Below are positions 8,594-17,834 of a stretch of DNA of 64,000 bases, one piece after another. Position 1 is the stretch's first letter; each line of letters opens with the position of its first letter. The stretch is from an uncultured Clostridia bacterium. Lineage in GTDB: Bacteria; Bacillota; Clostridia; TANB77; CAG-508. A program made the position numbers and the translations under genes. The stretch is taken from contig CAKOVI010000001.1 in the NCBI GenBank assembly GCA_934121905.1, positions 1-64,000 of the forward strand. Direction: 5' to 3'. The notes beneath the pieces are model-generated. The model worked only from the letters and a program-made list of their open reading frames with translations. It was not told the origin of the DNA and searched no databases.

Positions 8594-9172
8594 CGATGGT
8601 GCATTATTCTAGTCGTACTTTTTTATTGTGAGGGTGGGGCTAAAAATCCACTAAAGGGCATATGAATTAGGGCTTCTTGTTTGTGCGCGAAATGCCAGTT
8701 TTGTGTGTGAGTAGGAAGAAAGAGGTAAGGGAAGAATATAATGGCATATATTTGTTTACCCTTGTTTCGCTGAAACTTAAATAAATTTTAAGTAAAACCT
8801 ATGGTGAGTGCCAAGACACGAAATACATAGAGTAGCCTGTCTTGAGTGAATGTATTGGGATTATTTTATCATTTATGAAATTGCATTTGCAAAAGAGACT
8901 AGCAATAAATAAAAGTATGTCAAGGAAAACTTCTAGAATGTTTGCCAGAAGTAACAGGCAAGGAAACTTAAGGATTAAGGTACGGACTTAAGTGGCGATC
9001 TGGTGTCTAAGGATTAACTTAGATGTTTCTTTTAAACGGAAACGGCTATGTAGTAATATATAGTAAGAAATAGAGAAATTCAACCAGACCTAAACCGTAA
9101 AATTTACTTGAGTTTTTACCATCTATAAACTTAAAATCTTGGAAATAGAAAAAATTCTATTTTCTTTTTTTT
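8594..9172 (+). ncRNA. ole: OLE RNA (Ornate Large Extremophilic RNA), approximate ends
   Basis: This is a stretch of about 580 nt with no ORF and a composition clearly richer in G than the flanks. It has a promoter in front and an intrinsic terminator at the end. Complementary segments are visible, such as ACTTAAG/CTTAAGT near 8970, TTGCC/GGCAA near 8942-8960 and ATACA/TGTAT near 8822-8852. The next gene encodes OapA, the conserved OLE-associated membrane protein; length, position and partner match known OLE loci. OLE RNA forms a membrane-bound ribonucleoprotein linked to alcohol, cold and Mg2+ responses in Bacillus halodurans. A covariance search was not possible here. Confidence 0.78.
9141..9172 (+). 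terminator. Terminator at the 3' end of OLE RNA
   Basis: AAATAGAA pairs with TTCTATTT around AAAA, followed by a T-rich run. Partial read-through would be needed to reach oapA, whose ribosome-binding site lies just downstream. Confidence 0.65.
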
Positions 9173-9217
9173 ACAAAAATAAAGTAAGGAGGAATTAGGC
9201 AAAAACCTAATAATAAT

Positions 9218-9763
9218 ATGAAAGAAAAAAGTAATAAACAAGATAATTCAAATATGAAATGGGCCCTGCAGGCCTTTGCATTAACATTCGTACTATCTGG
9301 AATAGTATCATTTGTATCAAATAATGGGATAGAAAAATTAAATATATTGTTATCAATAATAATATTAATTGTAGTTATATTTATAGGTATAATTTTTGAT
9401 ATAATAGGTGTTGCAGTAACAGTTGCAGAAGAAGGTCACTTTCATGCAAAAGCGACTAAAAAAGCAAAGGGAGCAAAAACTTCATTAAAGCTTATAAAAA
9501 ATGCTTCAAAAGTTGCAAATATTTGTGCAGACGTAATAGGCGATATTTGTGGAGTTGTAAGTGGAGCAATAAGTGCAATGATTGCATTAAAAATTTCAAA
9601 TACATATAATGTATCAAGTAATATCCAATTTATAATAAGTGCATTAGTTGCATCTATTACAGTTAGCGGAAAGGCAATCGGAAAAAGTATAGCAAATAAT
9701 AAATCAACAGAAATCGTACATATTGTTGGAACTATTATGAGTAAATTTTCATATAAAAAATGA
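9218..9763 (+). CDS. oapA: OLE-associated membrane protein OapA
   Basis: This 181-aa protein has about four membrane segments: residues about 15-33, 43-65, 110-130 and 140-155. Between the second and third is the conserved cytosolic region FDIIGVAVTVAEEGHFHAKA, then KKAKGAK and DVIGDICGVVSGA. This includes the D-x-x-G pattern described for OapA and a distant similarity to CNNM/CorC-type Mg2+ transport domains. OapA binds OLE RNA and brings it to the membrane. AAGGAGG lies at about 9185, 25 nt upstream; no better-placed site was seen, so the start is a little uncertain. Confidence 0.82.
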   Translation: MKEKSNKQDNSNMKWALQAFALTFVLSGIVSFVSNNGIEKLNILLSIIILIVVIFIGIIFDIIGVAVTVAEEGHFHAKATKKAKGAKTSLKLIKNASKVANICADVIGDICGVVSGAISAMIALKISNTYNVSSNIQFIISALVASITVSGKAIGKSIANNKSTEIVHIVGTIMSKFSYKK

Positions 9764-9889
9764 TTTATTATGTAAAATAATACGGAAAAACGTGAATATT
9801 TCAAAGAAAAATCAAAAATACTATTGCAAAACAATAATGTTTGTGATATATTATGTAAAGGTTGTAAAAAATGAAGAAAGGATGTCATT

Positions 9890-10225
9890 TTGAAAACATT
9901 TTTTGATGGAATATTTATTTCAAAAGAACATTTAAAGGAGGCAGGAATTAAATATCCAATAAAGCTAGAATATTACAAAATAGCACAAGATGAAAATGTT
10001 AGAAATACTGACCCAATAAATGAAATAGAAAATACTAGGGGAAAATATGGAATTGAAGTAGTAAAGACAGAATATTTAGAAGGTAATGTTAAAATTGAAA
10101 CTAAGGAAGTTACTAATGTAACAAATGATTTAGATGAAGCTAATAGAATTTTGACATTGCTTAGAAACAACGAAGTAACACCTATTGGTGTGGAAGATGT
10201 TTTAGAAGATTTACAAAAAGTGTAG
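9890..10225 (+). CDS. DUF6514-like small protein
   Basis: This is a 111-aa soluble protein with a TTG start supported by AAAGGA 8 nt upstream. The region YGIEVVKTEYLEGNVKIETK followed by NEVTPIGVEDVLED matches a small clostridial family of unknown function (recalled as DUF6514). No enzyme motif is visible. It is probably transcribed alone: a terminator begins within its stop codon. Confidence 0.7.
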   Translation: MKTFFDGIFISKEHLKEAGIKYPIKLEYYKIAQDENVRNTDPINEIENTRGKYGIEVVKTEYLEGNVKIETKEVTNVTNDLDEANRILTLLRNNEVTPIGVEDVLEDLQKV

Positions 10226-10253
10226 AAGCGAAGATTATTTTGCTTCTCTTTTT
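10224..10253 (+). terminator. Intrinsic terminator overlapping the stop codon of the DUF6514-like gene
   Basis: AGAAGC and GCTTCT pair, followed by CTTTTTG. Confidence 0.75.
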
Positions 10254-10263
10254 GTATTTTGTA

Positions 10264-10302
10264 TTGGGGACGGTTCTTTTGAGCTACAAGAACCGTCCCC
10301 AA
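10264..10302. repeat. Dispersed GGGGACGGTTCTT inverted repeat, copy 2
   Basis: Positions 10264-10278 pair perfectly with 10288-10302 (TTGGGGACGGTTCTT with AAGAACCGTCCCCAA). It lies between a terminator and the topA promoter. Confidence 0.85.
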
Positions 10303-10330
10303 TGCAAAAAAGTCAATTACTATTTTTCCA

Positions 10331-10359
10331 TTGACTTTTAGTCTAATTGTTTGTATAAT
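10331..10359 (+). promoter_or_regulatory. Promoter of topA
   Basis: TTGACT (10331-10336), a 17-bp spacer and TATAAT (10354-10359). Confidence 0.8.
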
Positions 10360-10393
10360 TTAATACGATTCAAAAAATCGAAAGGAGCAAAAG

Positions 10394-12463
10394 ATGGCAG
10401 ACAAATTAATAATAGTAGAATCACCTGCAAAGGCAAACACAATAAAAAAATTCCTAGGAGGAAGTACAAAAGTTGTAGCCTCAATGGGACATATAAGAGA
10501 TTTACCTAAATCAAAATTAGGAGTAGATATAGAACATGATTTTGAACCACAATATATAAATATTAGAGGAAAGGGAGATTTAATAAAATCTTTAAAAAAA
10601 GATGCAAAGAAGGCAAAAACAGTGTACCTTGCAACCGACCCGGACCGTGAAGGAGAAGCTATTGCTTGGCATTTAGCTCATATTTTAGAAGAAGATAAGA
10701 GCAAAATTACAAGAGTTACATTTAACGAAATAACAAAAGGAGCAGTACAAAAAGCCATTAAAGAACCAAGAGATATAGACATTAATTTAGTTGATGCTCA
10801 GCAAGCAAGAAGGGTTTTAGATAGAATAGTTGGATATAAAATAAGTCCGGTTCTTTGGAAAAAAGTAAAAAGAGGATTATCAGCAGGACGTGTACAATCT
10901 GTTGCAGTTAAACTAATAGTTGATAGAGAAAATGAAATTGAAAACTTTATTCCAGAAGAATATTGGAATATATATGTTAACTTGCTAGATAAAAATTCTA
11001 AAAAAGAATTTGAAGCACATTTTACAGGAAAGAATAACAAGAAAATTGAACTTCATTCAAAAGAAGAAGTAGATGAAATTCTAAAAGATATAGAAAATGC
11101 AAAATATATAGTAACAGACATAAAGAAAAGTGAAAGAAAAAGACAACCTGCACCTCCATTTACAACAAGTACAATGCAGCAAGAAGCTTCAAGAAAATTA
11201 AACTTTACATTAAAAAGAACAATGTCAGTTGCACAAGTTCTTTATGAAGGAATAAAACTACCACAAGGTCATACAGGACTTATTACATATATGAGAACAG
11301 ACTCAACAAGAATTTCTGAAGAAGCAAGAGCAGCAGCAAAAGAGGAAATTTTAAAAACTTATGGTGAAAAATATTATGAAAATAGATATTATAGAACAAA
11401 TAAAGATGCTCAAGATGCACACGAGGCAATAAGACCAGCACATATTGAACTTTCACCAGATGAAATAAAAGAATATTTAACACCTGAACAATATAAATTA
11501 TATAAACTAATATATAACAGATTTTTAGCAAGCCAAATGCCTGCTGCTATATATGATACAATGCAAGTATCAATAAAAGCCAATGATTATGACTTTAAAG
11601 CAAATGGACAAAGCTTAAAATTCCAAGGATTTATGGTTTTATATGTAGAAGGAACTGACGAAAAACAGCTTGAGGAAAAAGGAATGTTACCACCATTAGA
11701 AGTAAAACAAGAAGTAGAAAAGAAGAAAATTAATCCAAAACAAAGTTTTACAGAACCACCACCAAGATATACAGAAGCAAGTTTGGTTAAAGCCTTAGAG
11801 GAAAAAGGAATAGGTAGACCATCAACATATTCTCCAACAATTACAACAATATTAGAAAGGCATTATATACAAAAAGAGCAAAAACAACTTATTCCAACAG
11901 AACTTGGAAAAATAGTAAATAAACTTTTAGTAGAAAACTTTTCAGATGTTGTAAATGAAGAATTTACTGCTAATATTGAAACAAGATTTGATAGAATTGC
12001 AGAAGGTGAAGAAAAGTGGAAAAGCATAATCAGAGAGTTTTATGGACCATTTATAAAAGAAGTTGAAAAGGTTGAAGAAGAACTAGAACACGTAAAACTA
12101 GAAGATGAAGTTTCAGATGTAGTTTGCGAAAAATGTGGAAGACTAATGGTTTACAAATATGGAAGATATGGAAAATTTTTAGCTTGTCCTGGTTTTCCAG
12201 AATGCAGAAATGCTAAACCTATTGTGGAAACAATAGATGTTCCTTGCCCTAATTGCGGGGGCACGGTTCAAGTTAAAAAGACCAAAAGAGGCAGAAAATT
12301 TTATGTTTGTGAGAACAATCCGGATAAGTGTAATTACATTTCTTGGAATAAGCCTAAAGTAGGAGAAAAATGGGACACAGAGAAACAGGAAAAAGTTGAA
12401 ACAGGAGAGAAAAAGACAAGAAAGAAAGCTACTGGTAAAAAAAAGAAAAGTAGTAAAAAGTAA
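10394..12463 (+). CDS. topA: DNA topoisomerase I (type IA)
   Basis: This 689-aa protein has an N-terminal TOPRIM domain (IVESPAKANTIKKFLG; DPDREGEAIAWHL), the active-site tyrosine at residue 299 in GLITYMRTDSTR, and two C-terminal zinc-finger repeats (CEKCGRLMVYK, CPNCGGTVQVK) before a lysine-rich tail. It relaxes negative supercoils behind RNA polymerase. AAAGGAG precedes the ATG. The gene is followed by a dispersed inverted repeat that may act as its terminator. Confidence 0.96.
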   Translation: MADKLIIVESPAKANTIKKFLGGSTKVVASMGHIRDLPKSKLGVDIEHDFEPQYINIRGKGDLIKSLKKDAKKAKTVYLATDPDREGEAIAWHLAHILEEDKSKITRVTFNEITKGAVQKAIKEPRDIDINLVDAQQARRVLDRIVGYKISPVLWKKVKRGLSAGRVQSVAVKLIVDRENEIENFIPEEYWNIYVNLLDKNSKKEFEAHFTGKNNKKIELHSKEEVDEILKDIENAKYIVTDIKKSERKRQPAPPFTTSTMQQEASRKLNFTLKRTMSVAQVLYEGIKLPQGHTGLITYMRTDSTRISEEARAAAKEEILKTYGEKYYENRYYRTNKDAQDAHEAIRPAHIELSPDEIKEYLTPEQYKLYKLIYNRFLASQMPAAIYDTMQVSIKANDYDFKANGQSLKFQGFMVLYVEGTDEKQLEEKGMLPPLEVKQEVEKKKINPKQSFTEPPPRYTEASLVKALEEKGIGRPSTYSPTITTILERHYIQKEQKQLIPTELGKIVNKLLVENFSDVVNEEFTANIETRFDRIAEGEEKWKSIIREFYGPFIKEVEKVEEELEHVKLEDEVSDVVCEKCGRLMVYKYGRYGKFLACPGFPECRNAKPIVETIDVPCPNCGGTVQVKKTKRGRKFYVCENNPDKCNYISWNKPKVGEKWDTEKQEKVETGEKKTRKKATGKKKKSSKK

Positions 12464-12474
12464 TTTTTTGCATT

Positions 12475-12550
12475 GGGGACGGTTCTTTTCGCGAAAAATG
12501 TCCCATTGGGACCGGTTCTTTTTGGGACATTTTGTAAAAGGAACCGTCCA
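12475..12550. repeat. Nested GGGGACGGTTC inverted repeats, copy 3
   Basis: The outer arms (GGACGGTTCTTTT with AAAAGGAACCGTCC) enclose a second pair (AAAATGTCCC with GGGACATTTT), which itself contains GGGACCGGTTCTTTT. It looks like one element inserted in another, between topA and ogg. Confidence 0.8.
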
Positions 12551-12573
12551 AAATACGAAAAGAGGTGTAAAAA

Positions 12574-13438
12574 ATGCAAGAACAAAAATATATTATAAAA
12601 AATCAAGATTCATTTGAACTAAAACACATCTTTGACTGTGGACAATGTTTTAGATGGAATGAAGAGCAAGACCAAAGTTATACAGGAGTAATCAAGCAAG
12701 GTGTATTAAATGTTCAAAAACAAGATAATGAAATAATTTTTAAAGGAATGCTTGAGCGGTGATATTAAAGAGATTGTGACAAATTATTTTGATTTAAACA
12801 GGGACTATTCTGAAATTAAGGAAAAACTTTCTAAAATAGATGAAAATGTTAATTTAAGTATTCAATATGGAGAAGGAATAAGAATTTTAAATCAAGATTT
12901 ATGGGAAACGATTATTTCTTTTATAATTTCTGCAAATAACAATATTCCAAGAATAAAAGGGATTATCGAAAGATTATCTCAGAAATATGGAAAAGAGATT
13001 GATTGGAATGGAGAAAAATATTATACTTTTCCAACTCCAGAAGAGCTTAAAGATGTGAAAGTACAAGATTTTAGAGATTTAGGTACTGGCTTTAGAGATA
13101 TTAGGTTATATGAAACAACTAGAATGGTTTTAGAAAATAAGGTTGTGTTAAAAGAATTATATAATATAGATACCCTAGAAGCAAGAGACGAGTTATTAAC
13201 TCTTTCTGGAGTTGGACCTAAAGTTGCTGATTGTATTTTGCTATTTTCTGATTTAAAGAGATTTGATGTTTTTCCAATTGATGTTTGGGTTAGAAGGGTT
13301 ATGAATGAATTGTATATTAAAAATCCTGATGAGACTAAGGTTAATAAAAGGGATATTGCTAGAATTGCTAAGGAGAAGTTTGGAGATTTGGAGGGATTGG
13401 CTCAGCAGTATTTGTTTTATTGGAAGAGGGATGCGTAA
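12574..13438 (+). CDS. ogg: 8-oxoguanine DNA glycosylase (OGG family), read through a +1 shift at CGG
   Basis: The frame from 12574 encodes the N-terminal OGG domain (FELKHIFDCGQCFRWNEE) and stops at TGA (12760) immediately after CGG (12757). The frame that continues carries the catalytic half: LWETIISFIISANNN, the helix-hairpin-helix LSGVGPKVADC with the Schiff-base lysine, and the catalytic Asp in VFPIDVWVRR. Skipping the C joins them as GMLEGDIKEI, giving about 288 aa, a normal OGG length. The enzyme removes 8-oxoguanine opposite C and has lyase activity. A one-base error or a pseudogene remains possible. Confidence 0.85.
12757..12759 (+). other. Candidate +1 frameshift codon (GAG C GGT GA) in ogg
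   Basis: CGG is followed directly by TGA in the starting frame. Skipping C12757 reads GGT GAT ATT and enters the catalytic domain. Confidence 0.55.
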
Positions 13439-13467
13439 AAGAACTGTCAATTGTTTGGCAGTTCTTT
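13438..13467. terminator. Bidirectional terminator between convergent ogg and TPR genes
   Basis: A 12-bp stem (AAAGAACTGTCA with TGGCAGTTCTTT) has A-rich and T-rich arms on both sides. Confidence 0.8.
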
Positions 13468-14815
13468 AACGTTCATCGTCATAATTATAAGAATCAGATA
13501 TTTTTTTATAGTCAAGTTGTCTTTTTATATTATCCATTGCTTCTAAAATATCTTTATAATCTTCCTTGCTAATTGAAAATTCATTTTCTAGATAAGCATT
13601 TAATTCATCAAGTTCTCCTTGATAGTCTTCAGTTATCATTGCTTTTATATCCAATAAAGAGATTAAACTTTTTATATAATTAGGATAAGTTTTAGCTTCT
13701 TCAATTTTTTTATCAATATCAGCTAAAGAAATATTACCATATTTAAAATTATGTTCAAGGTGCTCAATCCAAGCTTTTCGATTTTCTTCTGTGAAATTAA
13801 TAGGCATATTTTTTTCTTCTTCTCTACGTTTTTGTTTTTCTAATAAAGAGTTAACTTTGTCTAATCTCATAATATTTTTTAGAGATGCCTTATCTGGATT
13901 AATATTTATAAGTTGTTCTAGATAATGCTTTTCATCTTCTAAATTAACAGAATCTCTAGAAATACGACACATATACCAAAGAATAATTTCATCATTTGGA
14001 TTTTCTTTTAAAAATTTTGAACCAATAATTTTGGCTAAATCCAGATTATTTGTTAGGTATAATGACTTTACTAATTTTTCTCTGGCAATAGTTTCATATG
14101 GTTGTTTCTCTAAAATTGATTCAGCAATTTCTTTGATTTGGCCATAAATCTTTTTGTACATTTCTGTATATATTTGGTCGTGATTTACTAGTTGTCCTTG
14201 AAGCCTTAGTTCATCTTCTTTTTGTTCTATTAATTTATTTACACTTCTTTCCAAAGTGGCAATTTTAGCATATTGTTTATGTAATTCACTAGTTTTTCCT
14301 TTATTTAACAAAGTTTTTCTTTTATTTTTGTAGAATTCATTGTTGGGATTAGTTTCTAAAATTTTATCAATAAATTCAATTGATTTTTTATAGTTACCAC
14401 TTCTTTCTTCCAAAATTGATAATCCACTTAAAATTTCTTGGGATTGACTTTGTTTTAATAAACTATATCCAAGAGTACGAGCTTCATCAAGTTGCTTTAG
14501 GTAGATGTATGTATACATTAATTTTGTTTGCATATCAATATCATTTGGAATAATTTTCAAAATATCTTCCAACTTTTCTTTTAATTCATAAAGGAGCTTT
14601 TGTTTCTTTTCAAAATTTTTTTCCATTTTTTGCTTTTTATATAATTTAAAAATTACAGATTTATATTGCTGTCCATTTTTATCTATCCACCAAGATGTCA
14701 AAAGTTCAGGATCAATGTCAATTCCTATTATTTCATTTATTTGGTCGATTGTTTTTCCTTCTGATTGCAATTCAATAGCTTTGTCTTTTATATTTTTTAT
14801 ATCCTTAAAGTCCAT
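13466..14815 (-). CDS. TPR-repeat helical protein of unknown function
   Basis: This 449-aa protein has no signal peptide or membrane segment. The middle (residues about 80-300) is built of degenerate tetratricopeptide-like helix pairs, for example YIYLKQLDEARTLGYSLLK and ILETNPNNEFYKNKRKTL. The N-terminus (residues 1-45) resembles a small DNA-binding or docking fold, but this is not certain. TPR proteins are usually scaffolds; no partner is suggested by the neighbours. AAAAGGA lies upstream of the ATG. It is transcribed divergently from the ABC-ATPase gene. Confidence 0.65.
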   Translation of the reverse strand: MDFKDIKNIKDKAIELQSEGKTIDQINEIIGIDIDPELLTSWWIDKNGQQYKSVIFKLYKKQKMEKNFEKKQKLLYELKEKLEDILKIIPNDIDMQTKLMYTYIYLKQLDEARTLGYSLLKQSQSQEILSGLSILEERSGNYKKSIEFIDKILETNPNNEFYKNKRKTLLNKGKTSELHKQYAKIATLERSVNKLIEQKEDELRLQGQLVNHDQIYTEMYKKIYGQIKEIAESILEKQPYETIAREKLVKSLYLTNNLDLAKIIGSKFLKENPNDEIILWYMCRISRDSVNLEDEKHYLEQLININPDKASLKNIMRLDKVNSLLEKQKRREEEKNMPINFTEENRKAWIEHLEHNFKYGNISLADIDKKIEEAKTYPNYIKSLISLLDIKAMITEDYQGELDELNAYLENEFSISKEDYKDILEAMDNIKRQLDYKKISDSYNYDDER

Positions 14816-14918
14816 ATATATTACATCCTTTTAAATAAATTTGAATTAATTATAGTATACATTAATTTTTTAGTCAATAAAAAGTGGAGATCTGTTTGTT
14901 GACTCCACTTTCTATTGA

Positions 14919-15128
14919 TTATTCAGTGCATATTTTACAATATGTACTAAATTGACATTTTTTACAATTTCCTACACACATATTGCAGAAATACCGCTCT
15001 GTACATAACATACAATCTATATGCTGACAGTATATGTAAGGGCAATTTTCTGTACACTCTTCGCAAGAAATGTTGGGATGCAGTTTACATACCCGAGGTA
15101 TTTCGCTTGAATTATAAGTTGTATTCAT
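14919..15128 (-). CDS. Cysteine-rich microprotein (13 Cys in 69 aa)
   Basis: I do not recognise this 69-aa protein. It has 13 cysteines in regular C-x2-C and C-x3-4-C spacings (CEEC, CMLC, CNMC, CKKC, CKIC), suggesting zinc or iron-sulfur binding. No signal peptide is visible. AAAAGGGGG stands just before the ATG. Two of its arginine codons are CGG, a codon otherwise nearly absent from the window, and the Cys pattern continues in frame across both, so CGG seems to be read normally here. It may be a recent acquisition. Confidence 0.55.
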   Translation of the reverse strand: MNTTYNSSEIPRVCKLHPNISCEECTENCPYIYCQHIDCMLCTERYFCNMCVGNCKKCQFSTYCKICTE

Positions 15129-15250
15129 AGAGAAAACCCCCTTTTCAATTTTTATTATGGTGGTATTATATAACTTCTTAAGAATTATGTCAATTAAATT
15201 CTTGTAAGATTTTGAATTAATCTGAAATTCATATCAAAGGTTACATAAAA

Positions 15251-15279
15251 TTGAAAAAATTATCATTTTATGATATAAT
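15251..15279 (+). promoter_or_regulatory. Promoter of the ABC-ATPase fusion gene
   Basis: TTGAAA (15251-15256), a 17-bp spacer and TATAAT (15274-15279). Confidence 0.8.
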
Positions 15280-15311
15280 AGAAATCGAGATTATGTTTTA
15301 GGAGGAAAAAT

Positions 15312-17216
15312 ATGGATTTTAAAGGAAAAAGTGGAATATCTATAGAAATTATAAAACAAAAAGTGAAAAAAGAACTAAAATTAAATAACCCTAAAATAAA
15401 AAAGAACAAACGAAATTTAAAAAATAGAATAAAAGAAGGAAAATTATCGGTAAGTGATTGGAATTATATTTGTCAAGGACTGGATTGCATATTAAAAATA
15501 TTAGACGATAAAATTGACAAAAATGTTACACAAAAAGCAATAAGTCAAGCAGATTCTAGTAAAATACAAAAATATGTAATAGAATATAGAAAACTAGTTG
15601 AAAATTTTTTGTTTAGAATTAAAGATAGTGCAAGACTTCAAATGCGTTTACATGAAAAAATAGACCCTTTGTATGAATTTGCACAAATATCTCAGGCTGC
15701 ACGTGATGGAATAATAATGAAAAAAGAGGAAAGAACAGATATTTTTAATGGTGAAAAAAAGGACGTTACCTATGATGTAACTATGACACCAGAAGAAGTA
15801 ATGAGAATTTTAAGACATTATGAGGAACAAAGTAATCAAATATATGCAGATAAGTTAGTCAATTATTTTGGTCTAGGACTAAGTGTTTCTGGAATTGTTG
15901 GTTTAATTGCAAAAAATCAAAAAGATAATGAAAATAGCGATTTTAAATATATAACTGTTAGCGTTGTTAGTAAAATAATAACCGAAGTAGTAAAGAAATC
16001 ATTAAGAGAAAAATTAAAAACAGAAGAAAAAGAGGAAAAGGGAAGAGAATTAGATAATAAACAATGGAAAAATGAAATGGATTTATTTAGAAATGAACAG
16101 ATTAGCGATAGTGAGACAAAAATGATTATAGAAGAATATACAAAAATTTCAAGAGAAAAATTAAAAAATGATAATCAGCTCGGAAATATAGATTTATCAT
16201 TGAAAACTATATCAGATATTGTCCAAGCATTAATTGTGGGAGCTTATATAAACACAAAAGTAAAGATAACAGAAAATGGGAATTTAGATGGAAAGTCATT
16301 TGCGACAGCATTAATATCAATGAAGTCAAATGACATAATAATACAAAGAATAAATGGAATATATTCAAAAGCTAGATATGATGCTGAAAAATATAAAGAT
16401 TTTGATGAACTTTGTGAGCAGGCACAAAATATAATATCTCAAATGGAGAAAAAAGTTTATCCCTTAAAAGGTGCAGAAGAGCCATTTAATTCATTTAGCA
16501 TAAAAAATTTAGATGCAAAATTTTATCCTAAAAAGAATTATGAAACAGGTGAGATTGTTTACTCAACTTATATAAAGATACCAGAATTTAGTGTAAAAAG
16601 AGGAGATGTAATATTATTATCAGGAGCTTCTGGGGCTGGAAAAAGTACATTTTTAAGAATGCTAAAAAGAGGGGACATAAATAATCGAGATGTTATAGAA
16701 TTAGATAGTGGAAAAAAGGTGGATAGTTTAGGCAAGGAATTTATTTCTTTTAGACCTAGTATGGATTTAGGAAATGAGAGTTCTATTTTACATCAAATTA
16801 CAGGAAAAAGAAATATTTATGAATTAAGTAAATCTGAAAAAATGAAATTACATAAAATTTTAAATGAACTTCATTTGGATTTTCCAGATTTATTAGAACA
16901 AATGTCTACAAGAAGATTTATGGAGTTTTCTACAGGTCAGCAAAGAAGATTGATACTTTCAAAATTATTTTACAGAATTGATGATGGGGCATCTGTTGTA
17001 ATAGTTGATGAACCTGTTGGAAATGTGGAAGATAAATTGATAAAAGAACAGTTAGAAATGATAAAAAGATATGCAATGAAAAGAAATGTTATGCTTTTAT
17101 TAACAACACATAGATTAGATTTGGCAGAAAACTTGGCAACTAAGAGATATCATATTAATGAAAATGGTGTTATGGAACAGATGGACGTTAAACATAAAGA
17201 TGAAGAAAGAATATAA
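15312..17216 (+). CDS. ABC-type ATPase with a large uncharacterised N-terminal region
   Basis: In this 634-aa protein the last 230 residues form a complete ABC nucleotide-binding domain: Walker A GASGAGKST, signature FSTGQQRR, Walker B VVIVDEP and H-loop LTTHR. The first 400 residues are mostly helical and charged, with one possible hydrophobic stretch (LGLSVSGIVGLIA, about residue 190) but no transporter membrane domain. It could be a soluble ABC ATPase or an exporter lacking its usual fold; I cannot say which. AGGAGG precedes the ATG. A terminator follows, so it is probably monocistronic. Confidence 0.7.
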   Translation: MDFKGKSGISIEIIKQKVKKELKLNNPKIKKNKRNLKNRIKEGKLSVSDWNYICQGLDCILKILDDKIDKNVTQKAISQADSSKIQKYVIEYRKLVENFLFRIKDSARLQMRLHEKIDPLYEFAQISQAARDGIIMKKEERTDIFNGEKKDVTYDVTMTPEEVMRILRHYEEQSNQIYADKLVNYFGLGLSVSGIVGLIAKNQKDNENSDFKYITVSVVSKIITEVVKKSLREKLKTEEKEEKGRELDNKQWKNEMDLFRNEQISDSETKMIIEEYTKISREKLKNDNQLGNIDLSLKTISDIVQALIVGAYINTKVKITENGNLDGKSFATALISMKSNDIIIQRINGIYSKARYDAEKYKDFDELCEQAQNIISQMEKKVYPLKGAEEPFNSFSIKNLDAKFYPKKNYETGEIVYSTYIKIPEFSVKRGDVILLSGASGAGKSTFLRMLKRGDINNRDVIELDSGKKVDSLGKEFISFRPSMDLGNESSILHQITGKRNIYELSKSEKMKLHKILNELHLDFPDLLEQMSTRRFMEFSTGQQRRLILSKLFYRIDDGASVVIVDEPVGNVEDKLIKEQLEMIKRYAMKRNVMLLLTTHRLDLAENLATKRYHINENGVMEQMDVKHKDEERI

Positions 17217-17220
17217 TAGA

Positions 17221-17255
17221 AAGCGAGAACTGTATTAACAATTCTCGCTTTTTTT
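17221..17255 (+). terminator. Intrinsic terminator after the ABC-ATPase gene
   Basis: AAGCGAGAA pairs with TTCTCGCTT, followed by TTTTT. Confidence 0.85.
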
Positions 17256-17265
17256 AACCTCCATC

Positions 17266-17718
17266 CTATGCTGTCCAACAAAAGTGAGCATAGGACGATA
17301 CGAAGCGGTGTATTTTTCCTTTGGGTACTCGAACGTTAAAATAAATATGACTTACGTTCGGGTCCCCATAAAGGGCCTGAGCCTCAAATGGGTCTGAACA
17401 GCCGCACATATATGCGAAGTCATCCCAATCCTTGTCTGTCATTATATAGCTTCTTGAAAACTGTATAATAACAGAGTCAGCATCATTGGCCCAACATTTT
17501 CCGGAAATCCGAGAATGCTGTGGCCTTTCAGCGAAGCTTTTGAAGGCATCTTGAAAAGTGGCATTTTCTTGAAAGTCAAGAATCTCTTGTTCTGATTCTA
17601 AAAGAGATTCTTTGCTCCGAGAGATGCTAAATCCATTAATTTCATTGACATCGTATTCAATGCCAAATGTATTCAGAGCTGCCATTACATTGTTCATTAC
17701 TAATTCTAATTTGTTCAT
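17266..17718 (-). CDS. Hypothetical protein with atypical base and codon use
   Basis: I do not recognise this 150-aa protein. It has no membrane segment; its C-terminal half is rich in aromatic residues (YMTDKDWDDF-like acidic stretch, FVSSYAHFCWTA end). Its G+C is visibly higher than that of every neighbour, and it uses CGG twice for arginine, a codon that recognised genes here avoid. These are signs of transfer from another genome. AAAGAGGAA lies 4-6 nt before the ATG, and a small CCTC-CGAA-GAGG hairpin precedes it in the leader. Confidence 0.55.
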   Translation of the reverse strand: MNKLELVMNNVMAALNTFGIEYDVNEINGFSISRSKESLLESEQEILDFQENATFQDAFKSFAERPQHSRISGKCWANDADSVIIQFSRSYIMTDKDWDDFAYMCGCSDPFEAQALYGDPNVSHIYFNVRVPKGKIHRFVSSYAHFCWTA

Positions 17719-17834
17719 AAATTCCTCTTTCTGCCTCTTCGGAGGTCTTTTACCTGGTTTATATTTACATAATATATATTATAACATCAATTTTTTTTGA
17801 AGTCAAATTTTTACAAATTATGTCAATTATATCC

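Noticed and set aside
8594..9140. tmRNA, RNase P RNA or 6S RNA as identity of the long non-coding RNA
   Set aside because: The tRNA-like ends of tmRNA and the conserved RNase P segments are not visible, and an oapA-like gene follows, which fits OLE.
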